From: Hymenobacter sublimis
GTDB taxonomy: Bacteria > Bacteroidota > Bacteroidia > Cytophagales > Hymenobacteraceae
DNA length: 64,000 bases
Assembly (NCBI RefSeq): GCF_023101345.1
Contig: NZ_CP095848.1
Span: 3,374,001-3,438,000, forward strand
Direction of reading: 5' to 3'
The notes below the pieces were generated by a model that saw only the letters and a list, made by a program, of their open reading frames with translations, had not been told where the DNA came from and did no database searches. Numbering within the stretch: position 1 is the first letter of the stretch; each line of letters starts with the position of its first letter. This document shows, piece after piece, positions 35,604-44,037 of the stretch. A program made the position numbers and the translations under genes.

Positions 35604-36586
35604 GCAGGAGACGGGGGGCGCTGTCTGGGCGAAAAATTGCGGCTGGCAGCTGGCTGGTAGGAGTTACCATTGCCGCGTTGTTGGCTCCTGCCTCCGTTCC
35701 CGCCCCCGATTTACTGCACACTACCCAAGCGCCTTTCCAAGCGGGTCATTGGCTAGGAACCGATCCGCAGGGCCTTGATGTGGGCGTGTCTTTGCTGCAG
35801 GGTAGCCGGACCGTGGTCTTTAGCAGCGTGCCGGCGACAGTTCTAACCCTGTTGCTGGGGGCAGTACTGGGTAGCGCAGCTGGTTACTGGAGTAATCGGG
35901 CTGTAACCTCGGTTGCGTTGGCAATGGCAACAGTTTTTGGGGTAGGGTTTGGGCTATTTTTCTTACCTGAACTACTAACCTCTCCCGTTCCCGGAGTTAC
36001 GCTCTGGCTGGCGGCGAGTGGACTGGTGTATCTGCTTCTGCGGCACACGACTTGGGCGCGGCGTCCCATCACCTTCCCACTTGATGCCCTACTGATGGGA
36101 GGCATCAACTTGCTGGACTCCATTCCTATTCTGATTCTGGTTATTGGGGTAGCAGCCGTGCAGCGCCCTTCCGCCGCCGGAATAATTGCCTTGCTCACCC
36201 TCACTTGCTGGACTACTCCCGCTCGTATCATGCGGGCGGCAACGCTACAGGTGGCGGCCCGGCCCTACGTAGAAGCTGCTCGTATGCTGGGCCTTACCAA
36301 TGCTCAATTGCTCCGGCGTCACATCTGGCCTAATACATGGCCGTTGCTAGTCGTCCAACTGCCACTGACCGTTGCCGCCCTCATCGGTTTGGAAACCACT
36401 TTGTCCTTTTTAGGCGTTGGCTTTTCCCCTGATATTCCGAGCTGGGGCAAGCTGTTATCCACTGTGCGTCAGGCGCCTACCGCGTGGTGGCTGGCCCTGT
36501 GGCCTGGCTTGGCATTAGCTGCTACCATTGTAAGCCTGCACAGCTTGGCTAGGTTGGGCGAAACTCGATCTGATGTCACAAAATAG
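35600..36586 (+). CDS. Oligopeptide-type ABC transporter permease (DppC/OppC-like)
   Basis: 328-residue inner-membrane permease. After the first helix comes the typical periplasmic phrase HWLGTDPQGLDVGVSLLQGS, in which DPQGLDV replaces the usual DxxGRDV. The EAA loop is EAARMLGLTNAQLLRRHIWP (about 228-247). The C-terminus has GLETTLSFLGVGFSPDIPSW, strongly typical of DppC. It completes the membrane part of the importer; the ATP-hydrolysing subunits must be encoded elsewhere. No clear terminator follows within 400 bases. Confidence 0.92.
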   Translation: MSRRRGALSGRKIAAGSWLVGVTIAALLAPASVPAPDLLHTTQAPFQAGHWLGTDPQGLDVGVSLLQGSRTVVFSSVPATVLTLLLGAVLGSAAGYWSNRAVTSVALAMATVFGVGFGLFFLPELLTSPVPGVTLWLAASGLVYLLLRHTTWARRPITFPLDALLMGGINLLDSIPILILVIGVAAVQRPSAAGIIALLTLTCWTTPARIMRAATLQVAARPYVEAARMLGLTNAQLLRRHIWPNTWPLLVVQLPLTVAALIGLETTLSFLGVGFSPDIPSWGKLLSTVRQAPTAWWLALWPGLALAATIVSLHSLARLGETRSDVTK

Positions 36587-36839
36587 GCCTCTAAATCCAG
36601 GCATCTGGTCGTTACTGATTACAGTAAATAAATGCAACTAGTTAATTTTCAGAATCTAGTTAATCATCTTGACTAGTTCAGCACCTGATAGGACCTATTT
36701 TATATTCCCTGAATACAAGTCACGGTTCACGCGAAAGTGTCCTTTACAGCCCTTAGTATTGGCTATTAATATTGTCATGTGGAACAGGTAGCACGATAGG
36801 TACTACTCTTCTTCATCAACTAAACTACTTAGGAAAGCA

Positions 36840-37036
36840 TACCCAAAATTGTACGGGCTACTTCAGTGGTAGCCGTGCGGTTTCGGCGAAAAAACGCGGT
36901 TACAACCCTTTTTTCACTTTGGGTAATTACATAATTATAGTAGGCCGCGCTTACATCTGCTCGTGATGCGCGGCGCTACTTCAGGTTGTTGCAATAGGTG
37001 TGTGAAAATCCCGCAGGCGTTGTCTGCGGGTTTTTT
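36840..37036 (+). ncRNA. Candidate structured small RNA
   Basis: Sequential hairpins and a plus-strand terminator, in a region with no protein gene. The central hairpin pairs AGTAG-GCCGCGC (36939-36950) with GCGCGGC-CTACT (36968-36980), with one bulged G. The 5' end is not defined, and it could instead be the 3' untranslated end of the importer operon. No match to 6S, SRP, tmRNA or RNase P motifs was seen. Confidence 0.3.
37010..37036 (+). terminator. Rho-independent terminator
   Basis: CCCGCAG / CTGCGGG stem with seven-base loop and six T on the plus strand. It lies about 425 bases after the last importer gene. Confidence 0.85.
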
Positions 37037-37112
37037 GCGTTTAACCCTTTACGCAACAATTGCATCGGAGCCTCGGGACGGACCGGTTTTCAGGTCTACT
37101 CGTTCATGGTGC

Positions 37113-38021
37113 TCAGGCAGCAGGTTCTGTCTGGCGCGCGAGCAGGGCAATACCTTCTTGGAAGGTATGAGGCCGGAAGCCTAATTGCTCTTCGGCTTTG
37201 GCAATGATAAAACCTGTGCGCAACGGCCGGGTGGCAGGTTGCGAGAATGTGCTGGCGTCGACCTTAACCAGTAAGCCGGCATCGAGCTGGTAGAAGGCGG
37301 CGACCTGCTGGGCTAGCTGATAGGGCGTAAACAGCTCGCAGCTGCTGATGTGGTAAATGCCCGTAGCGCGCAACTTAGCAGCCAGCCAGCAGCCCTGAGC
37401 CAGGTCTTCGGCCAGGGTGGGCGTCCGGAACTGGTCGTTTACCACCTTAATTTCCTTGCCCGCGCGTAGCGAGTCGCGCACCCAAAGCACAATGTTGGTA
37501 CGGCCGTACTCGTGGGCTACCCCATACACGAGGGCCGTGCGCAGAATGGCCCAGGGCGTTCGACAGGCCTGCACGAGCCGCTCGGCGGCCAGCTTACTTT
37601 CTCCGTAAAAATTGATGGGTGCTGGCGCCGCTTCCTCCGCCAGGGGTCCCTCATCCCCGCTGAAAACGAAATCGGTGCTGACGTGCACAAGGTGAACCTG
37701 GTGCAGCTCGCAGGCTTCAATCAGATGCGCTACGGCCGTCACGTTTTGCTCCCAGCACGCCTGCTGGTGCAGCTCACACTCATCCACATTGGTCATGGCG
37801 GCCGTGTGCACGAGGTGGGTAGGCTTTTCCCGCCCGATTACTGCCAGTACCTGCTCGCGCACCGTTACATCCAGGGGTACAAACCGAACCTGTGGGTGCA
37901 CGGCGGCCAATTTGTTGGCCCCACGTGAGGTAGCAACTACCTCCACGCCGGACTGCTGCTTCAATAGTTCAACCAGCTTTTGCCCCAGCAGCCCATTAGA
38001 GCCCGTAATCAGAATTTTCAT
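37113..38021 (-). CDS. RmlD-like NAD(P)-dependent sugar reductase
   Basis: 302-residue extended short-chain dehydrogenase of the dTDP-4-dehydrorhamnose reductase family. Visible are the nucleotide loop ITGSNGLLGQKLVE (about 4-17), the strand THLVHTAAMTNVDECE (about 67-82), VSTDFVFSG (about 112-120), and the catalytic YGESK with Tyr at about residue 138 and Lys four further on. It would reduce a 4-keto sugar nucleotide with NAD(P)H. No rmlABC genes are nearby, so rhamnose synthesis is not established. It is monocistronic or the last gene after the cyclophilin (77-base gap). Confidence 0.82.
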   Translation of the reverse strand: MKILITGSNGLLGQKLVELLKQQSGVEVVATSRGANKLAAVHPQVRFVPLDVTVREQVLAVIGREKPTHLVHTAAMTNVDECELHQQACWEQNVTAVAHLIEACELHQVHLVHVSTDFVFSGDEGPLAEEAAPAPINFYGESKLAAERLVQACRTPWAILRTALVYGVAHEYGRTNIVLWVRDSLRAGKEIKVVNDQFRTPTLAEDLAQGCWLAAKLRATGIYHISSCELFTPYQLAQQVAAFYQLDAGLLVKVDASTFSQPATRPLRTGFIIAKAEEQLGFRPHTFQEGIALLARQTEPAA

Positions 38022-38097
38022 GGGTGGATTATTCGGTTTCGGGGCTCCAGGTGAGGTGAGCAGCGGAGAAAAGCACGCGGAACTTCCCGGCAGGAAC

Positions 38098-38739
38098 TTA
38101 GTACTGGTAGCCGTAGAGCTCGGTAATTTTCTTTTTCCTGAGCTTCTCTACCTTCACCGTCATCTTGATATCCGTAACGGGACGGTTACGGTCGGCGGTG
38201 GGCTGCTGGGCTATCTTATCGACGATGTCTTGCCCACTAATGACCTGGCCGAATACGGTGTACTGCCCGTTCAGATGGGGCGTGCCTTGCGGATTCTGGA
38301 CGATGTAAAACTGCGAGGCACTGCTCTGGCGCTGGGGGTTTATAAAGTCGGGGGTGCGGGCGGCGGCCACGGCCCCGCGCTTGTGGGTAAGCTCCGGCCG
38401 GATTTCGGCCGGAATCATTTTTTCATCGGGCGCGCCGCTACCGTCGTTGGTCGGGTCAGAGTCTTTGGAGCTGGGGTCACCGCCCTGCACCATGAAGTTG
38501 GGAATCACGCGGTGAAACGTGGTGCCATTGTAAAACCCGCTCTGGGCCAGCTTCAGGAAGTTGGTTTTGTGCAGGGGCGTCTCGTTGAATAAAATCAGGC
38601 GAATGTCGCCCTGGGGCGTGCTGATGGTGACCAGCTCATCCTTTTTGCTTTTGCGCGGACCTTTAGCGGCCTTAACCACGGGAGCACCCAGCCCAACTAT
38701 CAGGCCCACCAGAAGCGTGTAACGGAAGAAAGATTTCAT
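38098..38739 (-). CDS. Periplasmic peptidyl-prolyl cis-trans isomerase (cyclophilin type)
   Basis: 213 residues from the ATG at 38739, chosen because it starts the signal peptide (MKSFFRYTLLVGLIVGLGAP). The cyclophilin fold is clear: VTISTPQGDIRLILFNETPL, the active-site block NGTTFHRVIPNFMVQGGDP, SASQFYIVQNP, and NGQYTVFGQVISGQDIVDKI. It speeds proline isomerisation in exported proteins. A perfect -7 box lies about 30 bases upstream. Confidence 0.93.
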   Translation of the reverse strand: MKSFFRYTLLVGLIVGLGAPVVKAAKGPRKSKKDELVTISTPQGDIRLILFNETPLHKTNFLKLAQSGFYNGTTFHRVIPNFMVQGGDPSSKDSDPTNDGSGAPDEKMIPAEIRPELTHKRGAVAAARTPDFINPQRQSSASQFYIVQNPQGTPHLNGQYTVFGQVISGQDIVDKIAQQPTADRNRPVTDIKMTVKVEKLRKKKITELYGYQY

Positions 38740-38767
38740 AGCGAAAGACAGATGCGGAGAATACAAG

Positions 38768-38775
38768 CAAAACTA
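38768..38775 (-). promoter_or_regulatory. -7 box upstream of the cyclophilin gene
   Basis: On the minus strand the bases read TAGTTTTG, an exact TAnnTTTG match. A TTG at 38799-38801 lies 23 bases upstream, slightly wider than usual. Confidence 0.45.
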
Positions 38776-39049
38776 CGGGGTTTACGCCAGCTCAGCGACA
38801 AATTCTGCCAGCGGCTTCTCGTCCGTGGCTAGCCCGAACAGCCCCCTTGTTGCCTTCCCGCGAAAGTTGTGCCGCAACACGCTTTCGAGCCGAAAAGCTG
38901 ACCCGCCCGCTAACTGGCGGCTACAATCAACCGCAAGACACCTTGTGCTGGTAGCAGGCCGGCGAGGAAGGTACATTTTCCGTGGAAACACAGCTAAATC
39001 ACGGGGAAGCCGTAAGGGCTGCCTACCTCATCTTTCGCACGCCAACCTT

Positions 39050-39694
39050 ATGCACGCAACGGCTACCCCTCTCCCCTCTTCCTGGTTTCCGAAACTTCTG
39101 CTGGTCATCTACCTGGTGGAGTTTGTGGTCCTGGGCCTTCATCCTGCCGACCGGGGCACGTGGTGGGCCGAGAACCTGCCCATTATCCTGATTGTAGTAG
39201 CCTTAGTAGTGCTCTACGTGCGCGGAGTGCGGTTCTCAAATCTTGCGTACGGGCTGATGAGCGTGCTGATTTTCATGCATACCGTGGGAGGCCATTATAC
39301 CTTCGAGAAAGTGCCTTTTGACTGGTTTAACAACCTGTTTGGCTTTAAGCGCAACATGTACGACCGGGTGGCGCACTTTTCGGTTGGCTTCTACGCGTAT
39401 GCCTTGCTGGAGTACACTGACCAGCGCGACCTTATCCGCAGCCGCGTTATCAGCTACCTATTTCCGCTCTGCGTTATTGGGACAGTAGCCATGAGCTACG
39501 AACTGATTGAATGGGTGTACGCCGAGGTAGCTGGGGGCGACGCCGGAGCCGCCTTCCTGGGCAGCCAGGGCGACATCTGGGATGCTCAAAAGGACATGCT
39601 TGCTGATACCAGCGGTGCCATCCTGGCGCTCATTCTCTACGCACTATTCGGCCGAGGCCGGCAACCACTCCGCCCGGTAGAACTGCAATCCTAA
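39050..39694 (+). CDS. DUF2238 (YjdF-like) membrane protein
   Basis: 214 residues from the ATG at 39050; the frame is open further upstream to 38825 but that part lacks protein-like character. Four to five hydrophobic segments are seen: LLLVIYLVEFVVLG, LPIILIVVALVVLYVRG, GLMSVLIFMHTVGGHYTF and LFPLCVIGTVAMSYELIEWV. Family hallmarks are HTVGGHYTFEKVPFDWF, YDRVAHFSVGFYAYAL and GSQGDIWDAQKDMLADTSGA. Function is unknown for the family. A terminator follows directly. Confidence 0.88.
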   Translation: MHATATPLPSSWFPKLLLVIYLVEFVVLGLHPADRGTWWAENLPIILIVVALVVLYVRGVRFSNLAYGLMSVLIFMHTVGGHYTFEKVPFDWFNNLFGFKRNMYDRVAHFSVGFYAYALLEYTDQRDLIRSRVISYLFPLCVIGTVAMSYELIEWVYAEVAGGDAGAAFLGSQGDIWDAQKDMLADTSGAILALILYALFGRGRQPLRPVELQS

Positions 39695-39697
39695 CCC

Positions 39698-39736
39698 AAG
39701 CAAAAGGCCGCTCTTTGGTAAGGCGGCCTTTTGCTT
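39698..39736. terminator. Bidirectional terminator
   Basis: 14-bp perfect stem AAGCAAAAGGCCGC and complement with an 11-base loop. It lies between converging DUF2238 and hemC genes. Confidence 0.88.
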
Positions 39737-39762
39737 GAATAAGTACTGGCGAAGCAAGTTGC

Positions 39763-40704
39763 TTACGCCTCACTCCGCTCCCGGCGGATGCTATCCAGAA
39801 TCTGCTGGCCGCCCCGAGCTAATACGTTTTCAGCCACACGAACTCCCAGCGCTTCTCCCTGCGCAACCGGTGCGGTCTGGGCTTCCTCGATAAACTCCTG
39901 CCCATCTAAGCTGATGAGGCCGCCGTGCAACTGCACGTGCTGGCCATCGGCGGAAAGGGTAGCCAAGGCAAAGGACGGAATGCTGCAGCCGCCTTCCATG
40001 GTGCGCAGGAAAGCCCGCTCCGTAGCCAGGCAGGCGTGGGTAGCGGGGTGGTCGAGGCTGCGGCGCAGGTGGGCTTTCAGCTCCGGGTCTAGGCTGCGGG
40101 CGCACTCAATGGCCACGCTCCCCTGGCCGGTGGCCGGCACGTACTGAGTTTCGGGCAGCACGTGGCGTATCAGCTTGTCGTACTCCATGCGGTGGACGCC
40201 GGCGTAGGCTAGCACGAGGCCGTGGTACTGGCCTTCTTCCAGCTTCCGCAGCCGGGTTTGGAGGTTGCCGCGAGCCTCGGCGGTAGTAGCATGGGGCAGA
40301 AAGCGGCGCAGCATAGCTTTGCGGCGGGTGCTGCTGGTGCCCAGCACCAGATCGGGGCGCTGCAGGTCCAGGTTCGGGTCGAAGCTCACGATTACGTCGT
40401 TTACCCGTTCCCGCTCCATGAAGGCCAGCAGCTCCAGATCGGCCGGAATGCTGCTTTGCACGTCTTTGGCGCTGTGCACGGCAATATCAACGTGGCCCGT
40501 GCGCAGGCCTTCCTCCAGCTCCTCGGTAAACACGCCTTTGGCCCCAATTTTATCCAAGGAGCGGTCCAGCACCACGTCGCCTTTGGTCGTGATGATGACG
40601 ATTTCCGGGGTGAGGCCGGCGGCGGCGAGTTGGTCGGCTACGTGGTTAGCTTGCCATAGGGCCAACTTGCTGCCGCGGGTGCCAATGCGAATGGACGTTT
40701 TCAA
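39763..40704 (-). CDS. hemC: Hydroxymethylbilane synthase
   Basis: Joins four porphobilinogen units into hydroxymethylbilane in haem synthesis. 313 residues, normal length. Typical blocks are the start SIRIGTRGSKLALWQANHVA, DIAVHSAKDVQS, the Arg-rich GTSSTRRKAMLRRFLPHA, GNLQTRLRKLEEG, and the cofactor Cys in LRTMEGGCSIPSFAL (about 247). The start codon is TTG at 40704; no better ATG is available because the conserved IGTRGS motif begins within seven residues. Monocistronic. Confidence 0.95.
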   Translation of the reverse strand: MKTSIRIGTRGSKLALWQANHVADQLAAAGLTPEIVIITTKGDVVLDRSLDKIGAKGVFTEELEEGLRTGHVDIAVHSAKDVQSSIPADLELLAFMERERVNDVIVSFDPNLDLQRPDLVLGTSSTRRKAMLRRFLPHATTAEARGNLQTRLRKLEEGQYHGLVLAYAGVHRMEYDKLIRHVLPETQYVPATGQGSVAIECARSLDPELKAHLRRSLDHPATHACLATERAFLRTMEGGCSIPSFALATLSADGQHVQLHGGLISLDGQEFIEEAQTAPVAQGEALGVRVAENVLARGGQQILDSIRRERSEA

Positions 40705-40944
40705 AATCAGAATACAGATAGTACGGATGTAGAGCGCAAATCCTTTCTTTGCCAGCGGCCACTACCCATACGGTAGCAGAACAGGACGTTGCGGTGGCTC
40801 GGAAGCCACCGGCAAAGATACGCCAGCCAGCAACGCCGACGCTGGCTATAGCTTATTTAACAGCTACTATAGCTTTTTAGCAAGCTGTATTTTCCTCTCT
40901 TTTAGCTTGTAAAGCCCCTTTTCGAGGCGAGGATTCGACCTTAG

Positions 40945-42081
40945 CTAGGCAGCCCGCAATAGTTCGGCTACGCGCAGAGAAGCGTCCACGAATACCATCC
41001 GGGGGTTGGCGTTGCGCTCCACATGGTAGTGGGCCTCGTTGATTTCCTGGGTTATGGGCTCGGCGTTGCGCGGCGTTACAAAGCGGCTGAAGCCTTGCAC
41101 GAACTGTTGCTCCTGGGCGGGCAGGTGCGGCACCAACTGCGGATCGAGGCCGAACAGCAGCACTTTGCGCAGCAGTGTGAGGGCATACTGCAGGAACTCC
41201 TTCTGGTTTTCGCGCCCCAGCTTCTGGAATTCATCGGCCTTTTCCAGCATTTCCAGCACCTTGTTGCCGTAGCAAGTGCGCATCCACTTCGCAAACAAGT
41301 CGAAATAATCGGTGTCGGCGGGGCCGGCTGCCTGGGCTGTTAGCGCCGCCCCAATATTGCCTTCAGTCAGCTGAGCCAACTGGCGAGCCTTCACCTCGGG
41401 CACCTGCTGCTCGTCGCGCAGCCAGGCCGTCAGCTCTTCCTCAGCAAGGGCCCGCACCACTACCGGCTGCACCCGGCTGATGATGGTGGGCAGCAGTTGC
41501 TCGGGCGCGTAGCTGACTAGCAGAAATACGGTGGCGGGTGGCGGTTCTTCCAGCAGCTTCAGCACGGCGTTGGCCGCCGAGGGGTGCATTAATTCTGGCA
41601 GCCAGATGATGACCAACTTGAACTGTGCCTCGAATGCCTTCAAAGAAACCAGCTTCAGCAACTGCAGGCTTTCCTCCTTGGAAATGCTGCCCTGCTTGTT
41701 TTCGGCCCCGATGTGCTGCATCCAGTCGTTGAGGCCCTGGTAGGGATTCTCCAGCACGAAGGCGCGCCATTCCGCCGCGAACTTGCTGCTGATGGCGTCC
41801 TTGGTCACGGTTTTGGTCGTCGTGACGGGCAGGATGAAGTTCAGATCGGGGTGAATGAGCTTGTCGGTTTTCTGGCAGCTCGGGCAGTGCCCGCACGAGT
41901 CCTCGGCCTCAGGCGTGCGGTTTTCGCAGTTCAGGAAGGTAGCATACGCTAGGGCCAAAGCCAGCGCCGCCGAGCCCTCCGCCCCGCGAAACAGCTGAGC
42001 GTGGGCGACATGATTGCGCCGCACGCCCCCAATGAGAAGCTGCTTAACCTGCTGCTGGCCCGGAATTTCAGAAAAACGCAT
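40945..42081 (-). CDS. holB: DNA polymerase III delta' subunit
   Basis: 378-residue clamp-loader component. It starts MRFSEIPGQQQVKQLLIGGV, the usual opening. A zinc-binding lobe has Cys in LNCENRTPEAEDSCGHCPSC (about 50-69). The AAA+ core includes KLVIIWLPELMHPSAANAVL and KLLEEPPPATVFLLVS (the family's LKxLEEPP signature). Walker A is degenerate, as expected for delta', which does not hydrolyse ATP. The C-terminal collar domain is helical. It is followed by a 240-base gap before hemC. Confidence 0.92.
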   Translation of the reverse strand: MRFSEIPGQQQVKQLLIGGVRRNHVAHAQLFRGAEGSAALALALAYATFLNCENRTPEAEDSCGHCPSCQKTDKLIHPDLNFILPVTTTKTVTKDAISSKFAAEWRAFVLENPYQGLNDWMQHIGAENKQGSISKEESLQLLKLVSLKAFEAQFKLVIIWLPELMHPSAANAVLKLLEEPPPATVFLLVSYAPEQLLPTIISRVQPVVVRALAEEELTAWLRDEQQVPEVKARQLAQLTEGNIGAALTAQAAGPADTDYFDLFAKWMRTCYGNKVLEMLEKADEFQKLGRENQKEFLQYALTLLRKVLLFGLDPQLVPHLPAQEQQFVQGFSRFVTPRNAEPITQEINEAHYHVERNANPRMVFVDASLRVAELLRAA

Positions 42082-42085
42082 CTGG

Positions 42086-42222
42086 ACTTAATTGGGAATG
42101 AGCAATGAAGAATGAGGAAAGAACAACTGAGAAGCAGATAATGAAGCGGCTCGCACCCACAAACCTACTTCGCGCGGGCACTGGTGTAGCTCTTCCTTCT
42201 TAACTCCTCATTCTTAATTAGC
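42086..42222. repeat. Intergenic inverted-repeat element, family D
   Basis: Arms rich in GAATGAGGA: the left part TTAATTGGGAATGAGC...GAATGAGGA (42089-42120) is imperfectly complementary to the right part TCCTCATTCTTAATTA (42206-42221). It fills the gap between holB and the nucleotidyltransferase gene. One copy in the window. Confidence 0.5.
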
Positions 42223-43422
42223 TTTCTCCCACACCCGGTCCTTGGCCGTAGCGTCGTACACGTGGCGCATGATGGCTTGCTCGGTTTCATCGTAGGCCAA
42301 CTGACGGCGAGCCATAACGCGCTCCGCTACCTCGTTTACTTTCGGGAGCTTGAAGGTTTCGAACCCAGCGGCACCACCCCAGCTGAAGCTCGGGATAAAG
42401 GTGCGCGGAAAACCGGCTCCGAAGATATTGGCGCCTACCCCGACCACCGTGCCAGTATTGAACATGGTGTTAATGCCACACTTGCTATGGTCGCCCATCA
42501 TTAGACCGCAGAACTGCTGGCCGGTGTTCACGAAACGACCCGCCGAGTGGCTCCATATTTTAACTGGGGCGTAGTTGTTCTTTAAGTTGGAGGTGTTGGT
42601 ATCGGCGCCCAGGTTGCACCACTCGCCAATCACGGAGTTACCGAGGTAGCCGTCGTGGCCCTTGTTGCTGTAGCCCAGCAGGATGCTGTTGCCTACCTCG
42701 CCACCAACTTTAGAATAAGGCCCCACGGTGTTGTCGCCGCGCATTTTGGCGCCGGCGTTGATGTGGCTGCCCTCGCACAAGGCCAAGGGCCCGCTGATAA
42801 TGGCGCCCTCGTGCACCTGAGAGTTCTTGCCCAGGTAGATTGGCCCATTTTCGGCGTTCAGAATGGCAGCCCGAATCTTCACGCCCGGCTCGATAAAGAC
42901 GTTTTCCGGCGCGTACACAATGGTGTGCGCATCGCCCACCGGCGCCGATTCCCTACCCTTGGTCAGCAGGTCAAAGTCGCGGCGGATTTCGGCTCCATTG
43001 CGCAGAAACAGGTGCCACACTTCTTTAATAGCCGTGACCGGCTCGGCTACTTCGCGGGTTTTCTGGAAGCCGTCCTGAATCAGCTCCGCTACTTGGCTGG
43101 CATCGGCTAGGTGAGCTGCTACCAGCATTTCCTCATCAAACAAGGCCTCGCCGGGGGCCAGCGCCTGCACCTGCTGAGTCAGCAGCTCATCGGGGCACAC
43201 AGCACCGTTGATGACCAGAGCCGGACCCTGCGTATCGCCGGCCGGAAACTTGGCCTGCAGATAGCTTTCGGTGAGGTAACCTACCCGCTCGGCTCGCAGG
43301 CGATGCTGCCATTTCTCGGCCAGAGTCAGGATACCGCAGCGCAGCGCCGCTACTGGTCGCGTGAAGGTGAAGGGCAGCAGATGGGGGCGAATGGCCGGGT
43401 CGTCGAAGAGCAGGATGTGCAT
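42214..43422 (-). CDS. GlmU-like sugar nucleotidyltransferase with left-handed beta-helix
   Basis: 402 residues. A degenerate nucleotidyltransferase-like N-terminus starts MHILLFDDPAIRPHLLPFTF with TRPVAALRCGILTLAEKW (about 21-38), a form typical of Bacteroidota proteins called putative sugar nucleotidyl transferase. The C-terminal half (about 180-370) is a hexapeptide-repeat left-handed helix with VFIEPGVKIRAAILNAENG, GAIISGPLALCEGSHINAGA and GEWCNLGADTNTSNLKNNYA. It may catalyse UDP-sugar formation or acetyl transfer for envelope precursors; the exact substrate is not known. Confidence 0.85.
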   Translation of the reverse strand: MHILLFDDPAIRPHLLPFTFTRPVAALRCGILTLAEKWQHRLRAERVGYLTESYLQAKFPAGDTQGPALVINGAVCPDELLTQQVQALAPGEALFDEEMLVAAHLADASQVAELIQDGFQKTREVAEPVTAIKEVWHLFLRNGAEIRRDFDLLTKGRESAPVGDAHTIVYAPENVFIEPGVKIRAAILNAENGPIYLGKNSQVHEGAIISGPLALCEGSHINAGAKMRGDNTVGPYSKVGGEVGNSILLGYSNKGHDGYLGNSVIGEWCNLGADTNTSNLKNNYAPVKIWSHSAGRFVNTGQQFCGLMMGDHSKCGINTMFNTGTVVGVGANIFGAGFPRTFIPSFSWGGAAGFETFKLPKVNEVAERVMARRQLAYDETEQAIMRHVYDATAKDRVWEKAN

Positions 43423-43512
43423 GGCAGAAAAGCGGTTAGCGGAAGGCGCCGGGCGGTGAGCTGAGGAACAGTGCAGCCGCCAGAGCTACGTGCAAGGGCA
43501 AAATTGGCAAAT

Positions 43513-43544
43513 AAAAAACTCCCTTCGGGTTACGAAGGGAGTTT
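43513..43544 (-). terminator. Terminator of rpmE2
   Basis: 12-bp perfect stem AAACTCCCTTCG and complement with a five-base loop, and a T-run on the minus strand. Confidence 0.88.
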
Positions 43545-43592
43545 CTCAGAAAAACGACTGGCGAGCAGCTAACTGCCGCTTGCCTAGCAGAA

Positions 43593-43838
43593 TTACTTCT
43601 TCTTGTAGCGGTTCATGAACTTCTCTACGCGGCCAGCAGTGTCGAGCAGTACGTTTTTGCCGGTGTAGAAGGGGTGCGACTCCGAGCTAACTTCCACCTT
43701 GATAACGGGGTAAGTTTTGCCGTCTTCCATCGTGATGGTCTCGTTCGAGCCCATCGTCGAGCGGGTTACAAATTTGAAGCCGCTGGAAGTGTCCTGAAAC
43801 ACGACTTCGCGATACTCGGGGTGGATGTCTTTTTTCAT
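43593..43838 (-). CDS. rpmE2: 50S ribosomal protein L31 type B
   Basis: 81 residues from the ATG at 43838 ([20 protein letters not shown]); the frame extends upstream to 43892 but the family start is clear. The zinc-binding Cys pairs of type A L31 are absent, and the block [20 protein letters not shown] is typical of type B, the zinc-independent form. It ends FMNRYKKK. It has its own promoter and terminator. Confidence 0.96.
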   Translation of the reverse strand: MKKDIHPEYREVVFQDTSSGFKFVTRSTMGSNETITMEDGKTYPVIKVEVSSESHPFYTGKNVLLDTAGRVEKFMNRYKKK

Positions 43839-43889
43839 GGTCTGATGCCGTTTGTACCTTGTTGCCTGCCGATTTTGCGGAAGGGACTG

Positions 43890-43918
43890 CAAAAGTACAC
43901 GTTACGCCCGGATTTCAA
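43890..43918 (-). promoter_or_regulatory. Promoter of rpmE2
   Basis: On the minus strand TTG (43918-43916), 18 bases, then TACTTTTG (43897-43890), an exact -7 match. Predicted leader about 45 bases. Confidence 0.65.
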
Positions 43919-44037
43919 AAGTCCTTTTCATCTTTTCGCCCGGGTCCCGCTGGCTTGACGACCAGCGCCTTATGTTTCCGACCAGGGTTGGTTATACTTA
44001 CCGCGTCATTTCCATTCTAGCCACTACTCTTACCGCT

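Larger units (their letters stand above)
36587..37112. other. Non-coding stretch with candidate structured RNA
   Basis: 526 bases without a convincing gene. Short frames at 36772-36966 and 36963-37207 lack ribosome-binding sites and family features. The left part holds three CTAGTT words (36638, 36656, 36673). The right part holds a GGCTAC/GTAGCC hairpin near 36856, a 12-bp hairpin at 36939-36980 and a terminator at 37010-37036. Confidence 0.55.

Noticed and set aside
36772..37207. Short plus-strand frames of 64 to 73 residues in the 526-base gap
   Set aside because: No ribosome-binding site, no protein-like composition, and the second runs through the terminator at 37010-37036.
38825..39049. 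75-residue N-terminal extension of the DUF2238 protein
   Set aside because: Composition is unlike the family, and the ATG at 39050 starts just before the first membrane segment.
40925..40945. Possible tRNA T-loop because of GAGGATTCGACCTTAG
   Set aside because: No cloverleaf can be folded around it and it lies at the end of holB; no tRNA was found anywhere in the window.
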